A stretch of 59,864 nt of DNA. Origin: Pseudomonas sp. GM84 (GTDB lineage: Bacteria > Pseudomonadota > Gammaproteobacteria > Pseudomonadales > Pseudomonadaceae). The stretch spans positions 1-59,864 of the forward strand of contig NZ_AKJC01000086.1 in the NCBI RefSeq assembly GCF_000282535.1. Direction: 5' to 3'. Position 1 is the first letter of the stretch; every line of letters starts with the position of its first letter. Position numbers and translations under genes: made by a program. The notes under the pieces were generated by a model, which was not told the origin of the DNA, ran no database searches, and saw only the letters and a program-made list of their open reading frames with translations. This document shows positions 1 to 8,452 of the stretch, in pieces.

Positions 1-15
1 TACACGACGCTCTAA

Positions 16-140
16 GCCGGCTCCCACAGGTGTTTCACAAGCCTTGAATGCTGTGCGCTCCCTGTGGGAGCAACTGTCTTGCTCAATTTCTGATAGTTGA
101 CGCGATTCCTGTGGGAGCCGGCTTGCCGGCGATGAGGCCA
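16..140. repeat. composite REP element
   Basis: An inverted REP half (GCCGGCTCCCACAGG, 16-30) is followed by GTGGGAGCAACTGTCTTGC at about 64-82 and a full GTGGGAGCCGGCTTGCC unit at 111-126. The middle unit forms a GAGCAA/TTGCTC hairpin. The same three-part layout recurs at 29,268-29,406 and 47,658-47,784. Confidence 0.8.
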
Positions 141-174
141 GTGCAATCAACCTGACCTCAAGCCACTTCCGAAA

Positions 175-1470
175 TCAGTGCAGCTTCAACCGCGGCTCAG
201 TGCCCCGCCCAATCTTGCTACCCAGCATCATCAGCGCCGTGCGGAAGAACCCATAAAGCGCCATCTGGTGCATCCGGTACAGCGACACATAGAACATCCG
301 CGCCAGCCAGCCCTCCAGCTTCACGCTGCCCATCAGGTTACCCATCAAGTTGCCCACCGCCGAGAAGCGCGACAGCGACACGAGCGAGCCGTAATCCTTG
401 TACTCGTAAGTCGGCAGCGCTTTGTTCTCCAGCCGCGCCTTCAAGCTCTGCGCCAGCATCGAAGCCTGCTGGTGCGCCGCCTGGGCCCGTGGCGGCACGT
501 TACGGTCGCTGCCCGGTTGCGGGCACGCGGCGCAGTCACCGAAGGCGAAGATGTTGTCGTCGCGGGTGGTCTGCAGAGTAGGGCGCACCACCAACTGGTT
601 GATACGGTTGGTTTCCAGCCCATCGATGTCCTTCAGGAAGCCCGGCGCACGGATACCCGCCGCCCACACCTTCAGGCTGGCCTGGATTACTTCACCGTCT
701 TTGGTCTTCAGCCCGTCTTCGGTCACTTCGCTGACCGCAGCATTGGTCATCACCTTCACCCCGAGTTTTTCCAGGGTCTTGTGCACCGGCACACTGATGC
801 GCTCAGGCAGGGCAGGCAGTACCCGCGGGCCGGCCTCGATCAGGGTGATGTGCATGTCCTGGGGCTGGATGCGATCCAGGCCATAGGCCGCCAGTTCGTG
901 GGCCGCGTGGTGCAGCTCGGCCGCCAGTTCCACACCGGTGGCACCGGCGCCGACGATGGCCACACTGATCTTCTCGCTGGCCACGTCGCCAGCATGGGCG
1001 CGCAGGTAGTGATTGAGCAGCTGCTGGTGGAAGCGTTCCGCCTGCTTGCGGGTATCCAGGAACAGGCAGTGCTGCGCCGCGCCCAGAGTGCCGAAGTCGT
1101 TGGTGTTGCTGCCCACGGCGATCACCAGGGTGTCGTACGCCAGGGTGCGCGCAGGCAACAGCTCGCGGCCCTCTTCGTCGAGGGTGGCGGCCAGTTGGAT
1201 CTGCTTGCCTTCACGGTCCAGCCCGCTCATGCGCCCCAGCTGGAAATTGAAGTGATTCCACTTGGCCTGGGCCACGTAGTTCAGTTCGTCATCCGAGGAG
1301 TTCAGCGAGCCGGCGGCCACTTCGTGCAGCAACGGCTTCCAGATGTGCGTGAGGTTGGCGTCGACCAGGGTGATTTCGGCCTGCTTGCGCTTGCCCAGGC
1401 TTTTACCCAGGCGGGTCGCCAGTTCCAGGCCGCCGGCGCCGCCGCCGACAATCACGATGCGATGAGTCAT
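175..1470 (-). CDS. ndh: type II NADH dehydrogenase (NAD(P)/FAD-dependent oxidoreductase)
   Basis: This 431-residue protein should be a single-subunit, non-proton-pumping NADH:quinone oxidoreductase on the inner face of the inner membrane, passing electrons from NADH to ubiquinone. The N-terminus carries the FAD-binding motif GGGAGG at residues 9-14 and a second dinucleotide fold, IVGAGATGVELA, lies near residue 170 for NADH. The segment FAFGDCA around residue 310 is the second FAD contact typical of the family. The C-terminal third is hydrophobic and amphipathic, as expected for membrane docking. The length is normal for bacterial Ndh and the ATG at 1470 immediately precedes the FAD motif, so the start is secure. 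A composite REP element follows the stop codon. Confidence 0.93.
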   Translation of the reverse strand: MTHRIVIVGGGAGGLELATRLGKSLGKRKQAEITLVDANLTHIWKPLLHEVAAGSLNSSDDELNYVAQAKWNHFNFQLGRMSGLDREGKQIQLAATLDEEGRELLPARTLAYDTLVIAVGSNTNDFGTLGAAQHCLFLDTRKQAERFHQQLLNHYLRAHAGDVASEKISVAIVGAGATGVELAAELHHAAHELAAYGLDRIQPQDMHITLIEAGPRVLPALPERISVPVHKTLEKLGVKVMTNAAVSEVTEDGLKTKDGEVIQASLKVWAAGIRAPGFLKDIDGLETNRINQLVVRPTLQTTRDDNIFAFGDCAACPQPGSDRNVPPRAQAAHQQASMLAQSLKARLENKALPTYEYKDYGSLVSLSRFSAVGNLMGNLMGSVKLEGWLARMFYVSLYRMHQMALYGFFRTALMMLGSKIGRGTEPRLKLH

Positions 1471-1554
1471 GGGGATATCTCATAAGGTTTACGGAATTCG
1501 TGGCCATGGCGGCCGGCCGCAAACTGCACGAGGGGAGGGCGAGCGCGAAGCAGC

Positions 1555-1728
1555 TCATAGCACCAGTCCACTCAACAGGCGGCTGATGAGACCCAACCCG
1601 ATGGTCACCGCCAGCACCAGCACAAGGAGCAACCAAGGCCGGAATGGCCTGCGCTCGACTTGGTGCTGGGGGGCTCGCAGATACTCATCGACACGACGCT
1701 GATCTTCCGGATTCAGTCGGCTGGTCAT
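1555..1728 (-). CDS. DUF3094-type small membrane protein
   Basis: A 57-residue protein starting MTSRLNPEDQRRVDEYL. The first 30 residues are charged. Residues 31-57 form one hydrophobic segment (PWLLLVLVLAVTIGLGLIS), so a single-pass inner-membrane protein is expected. I recognise the pattern as the DUF3094 family of Pseudomonas and relatives; no function is known. An in-frame upstream start at 1785 would add 19 residues without family character, so the inner ATG is preferred. It lies between ndh and the DUF1780 gene on the same strand, separated from each by roughly 85-130 bp. Confidence 0.75.
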   Translation of the reverse strand: MTSRLNPEDQRRVDEYLRAPQHQVERRPFRPWLLLVLVLAVTIGLGLISRLLSGLVL

Positions 1729-1860
1729 GGTGGGCCTCGTCAGGTAGACGTATGTGACTGCATGGACGCTACAGCGTTCATGCAAGCGCTTGAATCAAAT
1801 GATAATGCTTTCTATCCCTGGCGCCGAGTGTACGCCATCGCAAAGACTCTCGGCACTGGA

Positions 1861-2490
1861 TCAAAGACTGATGCCCACGTCGAAAACGATGCTGCGCCCC
1901 AGGTTGCCGCGCAGGAAATCCGGCGCGTCGGGGTGGGCAAACAGCACCCGGGCAAACGTCGGCCCGACCAGCGACAGCGAGCGCCAGCCCTGGCGCAGGT
2001 ATTCGGTGGGCGGCGGAAAGTGGGTGTTCAGGTCGAGCACTTCGCGCTTGAGGCTGGCGAAGGCGATGATGTCCAGCTCGTTCAGGTCCAGCCCACGTTC
2101 ACGGTAGTTATGCGCCTTCTTGCGCAAGGTCGGTGCCAGCCGTGCCAGCAGCTCGCTGGCGGCGATCCGCCTGGGCCGCGCCTCGCGGCGTACCAGCTGG
2201 GCCAGGGAAAAGGCGCTGCGCCGACGCTGCAGTTCTTCGCGCCATTCGTCATTGAGCCGGCGCCCTTCATCCAGCACGAAAAACACCTCGAATGCGGCAT
2301 CGCGGAACAGCACGTCCGGCGGCTCCTGGCCGGCCGGGGTGAAGTCCTCGCTGCGATAGGGAATGTTCAGCCCCTGCAGCAGACGCTGGCATACCCAACG
2401 TTCCCGCTCCCACTTGCGTGCATTGGAGAGGAAAGCATTGGCTTGTTCGGCCTGGATGGTGAGCAGGCGCAGGTAGTCTGAGTCATCCAT
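1861..2490 (-). CDS. DUF1780 family protein
   Basis: A 209-residue soluble protein beginning MDDSDYLRLLTIQAEQ, rich in Arg, Glu and Leu, with no signal peptide or membrane segment. It matches my memory of the DUF1780 family, which is conserved in Pseudomonas; a PD-(D/E)XK-like fold has been suggested for such proteins, but I cannot point to a convincing catalytic triad here. The segment PPDVLFRDAAFEVFFVLDEGR around residue 60-80 could be the nuclease-like D-x(n)-E region. It is divergent from the membrane protein gene downstream at 2565. Function unknown. Confidence 0.75.
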   Translation of the reverse strand: MDDSDYLRLLTIQAEQANAFLSNARKWERERWVCQRLLQGLNIPYRSEDFTPAGQEPPDVLFRDAAFEVFFVLDEGRRLNDEWREELQRRRSAFSLAQLVRREARPRRIAASELLARLAPTLRKKAHNYRERGLDLNELDIIAFASLKREVLDLNTHFPPPTEYLRQGWRSLSLVGPTFARVLFAHPDAPDFLRGNLGRSIVFDVGISL

Positions 2491-2564
2491 GGAGACAAGC
2501 TTAGTCGCTAAACCATGACGATAAGATGCTGTTTTCCAATGGGTGTAGACTCAGGCATATCCAC

Positions 2565-3272
2565 ATGGCAGCAAGGGGCATGCGTCAGGTGATCAGTGCG
2601 CAGGTGTTGTCCGACACCAGCCTCAGCGTCGGCTGGCTGGTTTACGTTCCTTTGTTGCTGTGGGCAGCCAGTCGCACCCGCTGGGTGGAACTGTTCGCCG
2701 ACAGGCGCAGGCAGCACCTGCTTTTCGGCACGGTGTTCTGCCTGTTTGCCCTGTGGCTGGTGCGGCGAGACTTCGATACCGGCGTGTCGTATCACTTCAT
2801 TGGCATGACCGCGGTGACCTTGCTGCTGGATTGGCCGCTGGCGATTCTGGGGGGATTCTTCGCCCAGCTCGGGTTGCTGGCGCTTGGGCGGCAGGACCTG
2901 GCGGCGCTGGGCGTGAACGGGTTGTTGCTGGTGGGGCTGCCGGTGCTGATTACCGAGGTGTGCGCCATCCTGGTCGAGCGTGCGCAGCCGCGTAACCTGT
3001 TCGTCTATATCTTCTGTTCGGGTTTTTTCCCGGCCGCGCTTACGGTGTTGGTGTGCCTGTTGGCGGCGCTGGGTTTGCTGTGGCTGGACGGGCGCTTCGC
3101 CATGCCGGAGTGGCTGAGCGACTTTGTGGGCTACCTGTGGTTGATGATGTTCCCGGAGGCGTTCATCAACGGCATGGTGATCAGTGCCTTGGTGGTGTTT
3201 TGCCCGGAATGGCTGGAAACGTTCAACCGCACCCGATATCTGCAGGCGCCGTGGAAGGATGATGAGCGATAA
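2565..3272 (+). CDS. multi-pass membrane protein, ECF-permease (CbiM)-like
   Basis: A protein of about 235 residues with roughly six hydrophobic segments (for example VGWLVYVPLLLWAAS, LFGTVFCLFALWLV, AVTLLLDWPLAILGG, ALTVLVCLLAALGLLWL). Its distribution of membrane segments and the FVGYLWLMMFPEAFINGM motif near the C-terminus resemble the CbiM-like energy-coupling-factor permease family reported in Pseudomonas. No ATPase or transmembrane partner gene is adjacent, so a transport role is an inference. The start is ambiguous: ATG 2565 has AGG nine bases upstream, while ATG 2580 has AAGGGG too close to be ideal. A pair of inverted REP units follows the stop. Confidence 0.65.
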   Translation: MAARGMRQVISAQVLSDTSLSVGWLVYVPLLLWAASRTRWVELFADRRRQHLLFGTVFCLFALWLVRRDFDTGVSYHFIGMTAVTLLLDWPLAILGGFFAQLGLLALGRQDLAALGVNGLLLVGLPVLITEVCAILVERAQPRNLFVYIFCSGFFPAALTVLVCLLAALGLLWLDGRFAMPEWLSDFVGYLWLMMFPEAFINGMVISALVVFCPEWLETFNRTRYLQAPWKDDER

Positions 3273-3290
3273 TTTTGTAGTGGCTTGGCT

Positions 3291-3388
3291 GGCCTCTTCG
3301 CGGGACAAGCCCGCTCCCACAGGATGACCACAGCTTCCAGAATCTGAGGTGTACCTGTGGGAGCGGGCTTGTCCCGCGAAGAGGCCGC
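3291..3388. repeat. inverted pair of REP units
   Basis: TTCGCGGGACAAGCCCGC at about 3297 and its inverse GCGGGCTTGTCCCGCGAA at about 3363 flank a 40-bp spacer, each with CTCCCAC/GTGGGAG on the inner side. This could form a long stem-loop at the convergent ends of the membrane-protein gene and yacG. Confidence 0.85.
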
Positions 3389-3401
3389 AACAGGCAGCTG
3401 C

Positions 3402-3602
3402 TTAGTGCCGCGGCTCCAGATCCCCCGAATACAGCTCATCCTCAGACTCTTCAGCCCCCGGAATCTTGTGCTCCTCAGCCGCCCAGGCCCCCAGATCGAT
3501 CAACTTGCAACGATCAGAACAGAACGGCCGGAACGCGTTCTTCTCGTTCCATTCCACAGGTGCGCCACAGGTCGGGCAATCGACGGTCAATGGCTTGCTC
3601 AT
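3402..3602 (-). CDS. yacG: DNA gyrase inhibitor YacG
   Basis: A 66-residue zinc-binding protein. The pattern [10 protein letters not shown] (residues 9-18) and [14 protein letters not shown] (residues 27-40) gives the C-x2-C...C-x3-C zinc site of YacG, which in E. coli binds GyrB and blocks DNA binding by gyrase. The acidic C-terminal tail is also typical. The start ATG overlaps the stop of coaE by four bases (ATGA), so it is translationally coupled as last gene of a pilC-pilD-coaE-yacG operon on the minus strand. Confidence 0.95.
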   Translation of the reverse strand: MSKPLTVDCPTCGAPVEWNEKNAFRPFCSDRCKLIDLGAWAAEEHKIPGAEESEDELYSGDLEPRH

Positions 3603-4222
3603 GGCTGGCCTCCTCGTAAAGTCAGGTAAAAGTGGTGCAATCGGTCGATCTGCCCATGCAACGCGGCCAGGTCGCTGTCGTTGACCACCACATCATCGGC
3701 ATGGCGCAGGCGCTCCTCGCGGGCCAGCTGGGCCTTGAGAATCGCCTGCACCTGCTCGGCGCTGGTGTTGTCGCGCTGCAAGGTGCGTGACACCTGCAAC
3801 GCCTGCGGCGCATCGATCACCAGCACGCGCTGGGTCTTAAGGTGCTGGCCAGACTCGATCAGCAGCGGCGACACATACACCGCATAAGGCGATTCGGCCT
3901 TGGCCAGGTAGCTGAAGATCTCCTGCCCGATCAGCGGGTGCAGCAGCTGCTCCAGCCATTTGCGCTGAGCCGGGTCGGCAAAGATCAGCTGGCGCAAGGC
4001 CGCACGGTCGAGCTGGCCGTCTTCCAGCAATACGCCAGGGCCGAAGCGCTCGACGATGCTGGCCAGGGCCGGGCGGCCAGGCTCGACGACCCAGCGCGCC
4101 GCCTGGTCGGCATCGACCAGGTGCACGCCAAGCTCGACGAAGCGTTCGGCGGCAGCGCTCTTGCCGCTGCCAATGCCGCCTGTAAGGCCGAGAATCCAGG
4201 GTGTGAAGGCTGGAGTGGTCAT
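3599..4222 (-). CDS. coaE: dephospho-CoA kinase
   Basis: A 207-residue P-loop kinase that phosphorylates the 3'-hydroxyl of dephospho-CoA, the last step of coenzyme A synthesis. The Walker A motif [11 protein letters not shown] lies at residues 13-23, and the family signatures [15 protein letters not shown] and PLIGQEI follow. The length is typical. Its ATG overlaps the pilD stop and its stop overlaps the yacG start, which argues for one transcript. The pairing of coaE with pilD is the standard pseudomonad arrangement. Confidence 0.96.
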   Translation of the reverse strand: MTTPAFTPWILGLTGGIGSGKSAAAERFVELGVHLVDADQAARWVVEPGRPALASIVERFGPGVLLEDGQLDRAALRQLIFADPAQRKWLEQLLHPLIGQEIFSYLAKAESPYAVYVSPLLIESGQHLKTQRVLVIDAPQALQVSRTLQRDNTSAEQVQAILKAQLAREERLRHADDVVVNDSDLAALHGQIDRLHHFYLTLRGGQP

Positions 4223-5088
4223 CAGAATCCAAGCAGTTGCAGGTATGAGGCGTATATTTCATCACCCCAGAGCACAGCAATCCACCCCGCAATGGCCAGA
4301 TAAGGGCCAAAGGGTATCGCCACGCTCACCGGACGATGTCGCAGGCGCAGCAGGCACAGGCCGATAATCGCGCCCAGCAGCGACGACAGCAGCAGGGTCA
4401 AAGGCAATATCTGCCAACCTGCCCAGGCACCGATCAGCGCCAGCAGCTTGAAGTCGCCGTACCCCATGCCTTCCTTGCCGGTCACCAGCTTGAACAGCCA
4501 GTACACCGTCCACAGGCTGAGGTACCCGGCCACCGCGCCCCACAGGGCCTCGGTCAATGGCACGAAGATGCCGAAGGCATTGACGATCAGCCCCAGCCAC
4601 AGCATCGGCAGCACCAGCACGTCCGGCAACAGGCCGTGGTCGGCATCGATCAGGCTCAGGGCCAGCAGGCACCAGGTCAAGGGCAGCGCCAGCAAGGCTT
4701 CGAGCGAGGCGCCGAAACGCCAGGCCACCACCAGAGACAGCAACGCGCAGGCAACTTCCACCAGTGGATAACGCAGGCGGATCGCGCCTTTGCAGGCCGA
4801 GCAGCGTCCGCGCAGCGCCAGGTAGCTCAGCAGCGGGATGTTCTCCCACGCGCGAATGCGGTGCCCGCAATGCGGGCAATGGGAGGCGGGCAGGCACAGA
4901 TCGAAGCGCGCGTGCTCATCGGGTACCAGCCCCAGCACCTCCTGGGCTTCACGCTGCCATTGCCGGTTCAGCATGATCGGCAGGCGATACACCAGCACGT
5001 TGAGAAAGCTGCCCACCAACAGGCCGAGCAAGGTCGCCAAGGTGATGAAGTACGCCGGCTGCTCAGCCAGGAAAGTCGATAAAGTCAT
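4222..5088 (-). CDS. pilD: prepilin peptidase / N-methyltransferase PilD
   Basis: A 288-residue inner-membrane aspartic protease that cleaves the leader peptide of type IV prepilins and type II secretion pseudopilins and methylates the new N-terminus. The cytoplasmic zinc loop has two pairs of Cys (CPHCG and CSACKG, about residues 71-100). The two catalytic aspartates are in the motifs [10 protein letters not shown] and [10 protein letters not shown]. About eight membrane segments follow. It is coupled to pilC upstream and coaE downstream by stop/start overlaps. Even if this pilus locus is incomplete, the enzyme would still be needed for type II secretion pseudopilins elsewhere. Confidence 0.95.
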   Translation of the reverse strand: MTLSTFLAEQPAYFITLATLLGLLVGSFLNVLVYRLPIMLNRQWQREAQEVLGLVPDEHARFDLCLPASHCPHCGHRIRAWENIPLLSYLALRGRCSACKGAIRLRYPLVEVACALLSLVVAWRFGASLEALLALPLTWCLLALSLIDADHGLLPDVLVLPMLWLGLIVNAFGIFVPLTEALWGAVAGYLSLWTVYWLFKLVTGKEGMGYGDFKLLALIGAWAGWQILPLTLLLSSLLGAIIGLCLLRLRHRPVSVAIPFGPYLAIAGWIAVLWGDEIYASYLQLLGF

Positions 5089-6296
5089 CAGATCAAACTA
5101 CCCAACTGGAAGATCGGCAGGTACATCGCCACTACCAGGCCGCCTACCAGCACGCCCAGGATCGCCACGATGGCCGGCTCCAGCAGGCTGGTCAACTGGT
5201 CCAGCGACTGGCTGACCTGTTCCTCGTAATGGCTGGCGGCTTTATCCAGCATCTGGTCCAGGGTGCCGCTGGATTCGCCGATGGCCGTGAGCTGAATCAG
5301 CAGCGGTGGAAACATCGGTTCTGCCGCCATCGCCTGGTGTAGTCCCTGACCATTGGCCATGCCCTGGCGCAGGCGCAGCACCGCCTGTTGCTGCAGGTCG
5401 CCACCACAGGCACCGGCCACAGTGCCCAACGCATCCAGCAACGGCACCCCGGCGGCATACGCCGTCCCCAGGCTGCGGGCAAAGCGCGCCAGCGCGGCCT
5501 GCCCAATCAACCGGCCGAACACCGGTAAACGCAGCACCTGTCGAGATATCCACAGGCGTGCTGGCGCATGCTTGCGATACAGCGCATTCACACCCAGGCA
5601 CAGCGCCACGGAAGTTATCAACAACAGCGGCGCATGGCGCCCCAGCCCTGTGGATAAATCGATGACCCATTGGGTGAAGGCCGGCAATGCCGCATCGAAG
5701 CCGGCGAAAAGGCTCTGAAAACGTGGAATCACTTCCAGCAACAAGATCGCCGATACGCCCAGGCCGGTGAGCAACAGCAGCAGGGGATAGAGCATCGCCT
5801 TGCGCACTTTCTTGAACAGCGCCTGACGTTGCTCCAGCATGCCCGCCAGCTGTTCCAGTTGCCGGTCCAGCGTGCCGGACTGCTCACCCACCCGCACCAG
5901 GTTGCAGTACAACCCATCGAACCAGCTCGGCTGGCGCTGCATCGCATCCGCCATCCCCAGCCCCGCGCCTACATCCTGTTGCAACCGCTGCAGCAACGCC
6001 GCTTGCCCGGCATCGCAGCCGCTGCGGCCCATCACCTCAAATGCTTGCAGCAGCGGCACGCCCGCCTTGAGCAACGTCGCCAACTGCCGGCTGAAACCCG
6101 CCGGGTCACGTTTCTCCCGCGCCTTCGGCCAGCGCCAGTCCAGCCCCCCGGCCGGCCGCAAGCGCGCAACGCGAATGCCCTGGCGCTGCAGCCCGGCACG
6201 CACATACGCCGGGCTGCGCCCGCTCATCTGGCCACTGACGGCTGCGCCACTGGCATCGGTGCCGTGCCAGGCGTAACGCTGAGTCGAATGCTTCAT
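5088..6296 (-). CDS. pilC: type IV pilus inner-membrane platform protein PilC
   Basis: A 402-residue T2SF-family protein, the platform on which the assembly ATPase works. Two homologous cytoplasmic T2SF domains (starting at FSRQLATLLKAGVPLLQAFE and ALARFARSLGTAYAAGVPLL) alternate with three membrane segments, the last being IVAILGVLVGGLVVAMYLPIF near the C-terminus. I chose the ATG at 6296 (MKHSTQRYAWHG), because the longer frame reaching 6482 runs through the divergent pilA promoter region and shows no family features. In P. aeruginosa pilB sits between pilA and pilC; here pilC directly faces pilA and pilB is absent. Confidence 0.93.
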   Translation of the reverse strand: MKHSTQRYAWHGTDASGAAVSGQMSGRSPAYVRAGLQRQGIRVARLRPAGGLDWRWPKAREKRDPAGFSRQLATLLKAGVPLLQAFEVMGRSGCDAGQAALLQRLQQDVGAGLGMADAMQRQPSWFDGLYCNLVRVGEQSGTLDRQLEQLAGMLEQRQALFKKVRKAMLYPLLLLLTGLGVSAILLLEVIPRFQSLFAGFDAALPAFTQWVIDLSTGLGRHAPLLLITSVALCLGVNALYRKHAPARLWISRQVLRLPVFGRLIGQAALARFARSLGTAYAAGVPLLDALGTVAGACGGDLQQQAVLRLRQGMANGQGLHQAMAAEPMFPPLLIQLTAIGESSGTLDQMLDKAASHYEEQVSQSLDQLTSLLEPAIVAILGVLVGGLVVAMYLPIFQLGSLI

Positions 6297-6512
6297 GCAA
6301 AAGGTCCTTTTTTGCCCGTGCGACAAGCCTGGAAACAGCTTGCCGAGTCCCTGAAGGGGCGCACTTCCCTGATGCTCACTAGAGTAGTTCAGCGACGCTG
6401 ACGCCCGGACGGGCAGGGGTGACAAAAGGTGTCTGTTCAGGCCTACTGCGCCGCTGCCAGCCGGGGTCGAGCCTGACCTCACCGAGTATGCGAATCAAAA
6501 AGGAAAACGTTC

Positions 6513-6923
6513 ATGAAAGGGCAACGCGGTATCACCCTGATCGAACTGATGATCGTCGTGGCGATCATCGGCATTCTGGCGACCATCGCCATCCCGATGT
6601 ACACCAACCACCAGGCCCGCGCCAAGGCCGCTGCCGGGTTGCTGGAGATTTCCGCGCTGAAGACCGCGATGGACCTGCGCTTGAACGAAGGCAAGGACGT
6701 TGCCGACGTAGCGGCGTTGGGCGGGCAGGCTGCCACTTCCCATTGCGCCATTACTGCACGCGGCACCGCCGCCACCGGCAGCGCCACTATCGATTGCACC
6801 CTGGCCGATGCGCCGGCCATTGTGCTCGGCAAGACCCTGACGCTGACCCGTTCGGCCACGGGGTGGAGTTGCACGACCAACATCGAGGAAGACCTGGCGC
6901 CGAACGGCTGCAAGGCATCTTGA
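6513..6923 (+). CDS. pilA: type IV major pilin
   Basis: A 136-residue prepilin with the six-residue leader MKGQRG, predicted to be cut after Gly6 by PilD. The mature protein starts [17 protein letters not shown], with the conserved Glu at +5 and the hydrophobic helix that packs in the fibre core. The first mature residue is Ile rather than the usual Phe. Two Cys near the C-terminus (GWSC and PNGC) could form the D-region disulfide. It is divergent from pilC with 216 bp between the starts; no well-spaced -24/-12 sigma-54 box was found by eye. The tRNA-Thr gene lies 70 bp downstream. Confidence 0.92.
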   Translation: MKGQRGITLIELMIVVAIIGILATIAIPMYTNHQARAKAAAGLLEISALKTAMDLRLNEGKDVADVAALGGQAATSHCAITARGTAATGSATIDCTLADAPAIVLGKTLTLTRSATGWSCTTNIEEDLAPNGCKAS

Positions 6924-6993
6924 GGGCGGGGTAATTAGTCAGGGGAAACAGGGGTTTGCGTAACGGCTGCGGCAGTGGTACGTTGCGCTACAC

Positions 6994-7069
6994 GCCGGTG
7001 TAGCTCAGTCGGTAGAGCAGCGCACTCGTAACGCGAAGGTCGCAGGTTCGATTCCTGTCTCCGGCACCA
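6994..7069 (+). tRNA. tRNA-Thr (anticodon CGU)
   Basis: A 76-nt cloverleaf with encoded CCA. The anticodon loop CTCGTAA gives anticodon CGU, and the D and T arms are recognisable (T loop TTCGATT). Two pairs look imperfect: a U-U opposition at position 6-67 of the acceptor stem and an A-C at 31-39 of the anticodon stem. The last 23 bases serve as the attachment site of the island that follows. Confidence 0.93.
7047..7069. repeat. attL: 23-bp direct repeat in the tRNA-Thr 3' end
   Basis: The T-arm and acceptor end of the tRNA gene (starting TTCGATTCCTGTCTCC and ending in CCA) recurs perfectly at 20,766-20,788. An integrase gene begins 153 bp inside, as expected for integration at a tRNA 3' end that leaves the tRNA intact. 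Confidence 0.93.
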
Positions 7070-7113
7070 GTCAATAGGTTCATGCAGTGCCAAGCAGTTG
7101 CATGAAACCCCTC

Positions 7114-7139
7114 AGAAGCCCGCCTATTGCGGGCTTTCT
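7114..7139 (+). terminator. putative terminator after tRNA-Thr
   Basis: AGAAGCCCGC and GCGGGCTTTCT form a hairpin with loop CTATT followed by a short T-rich run. Because it lies inside the att repeat it is island-supplied and may replace the chromosomal terminator now displaced to 20,833. Confidence 0.65.
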
Positions 7140-7146
7140 GTTTCAT

Positions 7147-7163
7147 GCGGTGCCATCCGATCC
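7147..7163. repeat. possible integrase arm or directionality-factor repeat, copy 1
   Basis: GCGGTGCCAT at 7147-7156, overlapping GCCATCCGATCC at 7152-7163, is repeated as GCGGTGCCAT at 9261-9270 and GCCATCCAATCC at 9281-9292, just before the AlpA-like gene. Short repeats flanking an integrase cassette fit protein-binding sites, but this is only positional inference. Confidence 0.35.
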
Positions 7164-7222
7164 CATCCCAGCCCTTGCTATCTGAGTACCCCAGCGAGTA
7201 CCTTTGCGCTGTTCAATAATCT

Positions 7223-8452
7223 ATGGGTACTCGCATGCCTTTGACAGTGCTGCAAGTGAAGAACGCTGCACCCCGCGAAAAGGACTTTGGCCTTCCTGAC
7301 GGAGGTGGCTTATTCCTCTGGATTCGAGCCGGCGGCGGCAAGTCTTGGCGCTTCCGTTTCAGGCTGGACGGTAAGCAGTCACACATTTCTTTGGGCACTA
7401 TCGACAACGTTACGTTGGCGCAGGCTCGCCAGCTTGCATTTGATGCACGCCAGCTGGTTTCACAGGGGCGGCATCCGGGCCTTGAGAGAAAGGTCGCTCG
7501 GGCCCAGGCGGCAATTTCTCGTGCCAATACCTTCAAAAGTCTCGCATTGGAGTGGCATCAGCATAAGTCTGCACGCTGGTCAGAAGGGTATGCGACTGAC
7601 GTCATCGAGGCTTTTGAGCTGGACATCTTTCCGCAGGTTGGAAGCTTGCCTCTGTCTGAGATCAAGCCTATGCAGTGGTTACAGGTCTTCCGGCGAATAG
7701 AGTCACGTGGGGCTTTGGAAAAGCTACGCAAGGTTCGACAGCGCTGCCAAGAGGTGTACCGCTTTGCGATTGCCACCGGCAGGGTCGAGTACAACCCCAT
7801 TGCAGATATCGGAGGGGCACTTCAAACGCCTACCTCACGGCACTACCCCTTCCTTCCTATCGCGGAAATCCCAGATCTGATTCGAGGCTTCCAGGCGTGC
7901 CCAGGGCATGACGTGGTAAAAATTGCTACCCGTTTGCTGATTCTCACTGGTGTACGGACTGCTGAGCTCAGAGGGGCGCCGTGGTCTGAGTTTGACCTCG
8001 AAAATGCCCTTTGGACGATTCCGGCTCAGCGGATGAAAATGCGCCGGGCCCATCTAGTTCCTCTGCCGAAACAAGCTGTGTCTGCACTGCGTGAGCTAGA
8101 AAGCATCACCGGTGGCTACACGCTCGCATTTCCTGGTCGGAATGACCCCGCTAAGCCGATGAGCGAGGCCGCCATCAATCAGCTGCTGAAACGCTCGGGT
8201 TACGACGGCAGAGCCACAGGGCATGGATTCCGTCACACAATGTCCACCACCCTGCATGAGCAGGGGTACCGCAGCGAGTGGGTGGAAACCCAACTGGCGC
8301 ATGTGGACAAGAACAGTATTCGAGGAACCTATAATCACGCTCAGTACCTTGAAGGGCGTCGTGAAATGCTTCAGTGGTATGCCAACCATTTAGATGCTTT
8401 GTCGTGTGGGGCTGCCGAGATTTCTATTAAAGGAAGAGAGTGTGCACAGTGA
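7223..8452 (+). CDS. P4-type tyrosine integrase
   Basis: A 409-residue site-specific recombinase that would integrate and excise the island at the tRNA-Thr gene. The N-terminal DUF4102-like arm-binding domain (residues about 5-95) contains GLPDGGGLFLWI. The catalytic residues are all visible: R245 (TGVRTAEL), H334 and R337 (HGFRHTM), H360 (QLAHVD) and nucleophile Y370 (GTYNHAQY). The start ATG at 7223 gives MGTRMPLTVL; ATG 7235 is a possible alternative. It reads away from attL, the usual layout for this family. Its last codons overlap the next ORF, suggesting co-transcription. Confidence 0.95.
   Translation: MGTRMPLTVLQVKNAAPREKDFGLPDGGGLFLWIRAGGGKSWRFRFRLDGKQSHISLGTIDNVTLAQARQLAFDARQLVSQGRHPGLERKVARAQAAISRANTFKSLALEWHQHKSARWSEGYATDVIEAFELDIFPQVGSLPLSEIKPMQWLQVFRRIESRGALEKLRKVRQRCQEVYRFAIATGRVEYNPIADIGGALQTPTSRHYPFLPIAEIPDLIRGFQACPGHDVVKIATRLLILTGVRTAELRGAPWSEFDLENALWTIPAQRMKMRRAHLVPLPKQAVSALRELESITGGYTLAFPGRNDPAKPMSEAAINQLLKRSGYDGRATGHGFRHTMSTTLHEQGYRSEWVETQLAHVDKNSIRGTYNHAQYLEGRREMLQWYANHLDALSCGAAEISIKGRECAQ

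Noticed and set aside
6325..6345. Sigma-54 promoter for pilA (TGGAAACAGCTTGCC)
   Set aside because: GG and GC are 9 rather than 10 bases apart and the site is about 170 bp upstream of the ATG; too weak to call.
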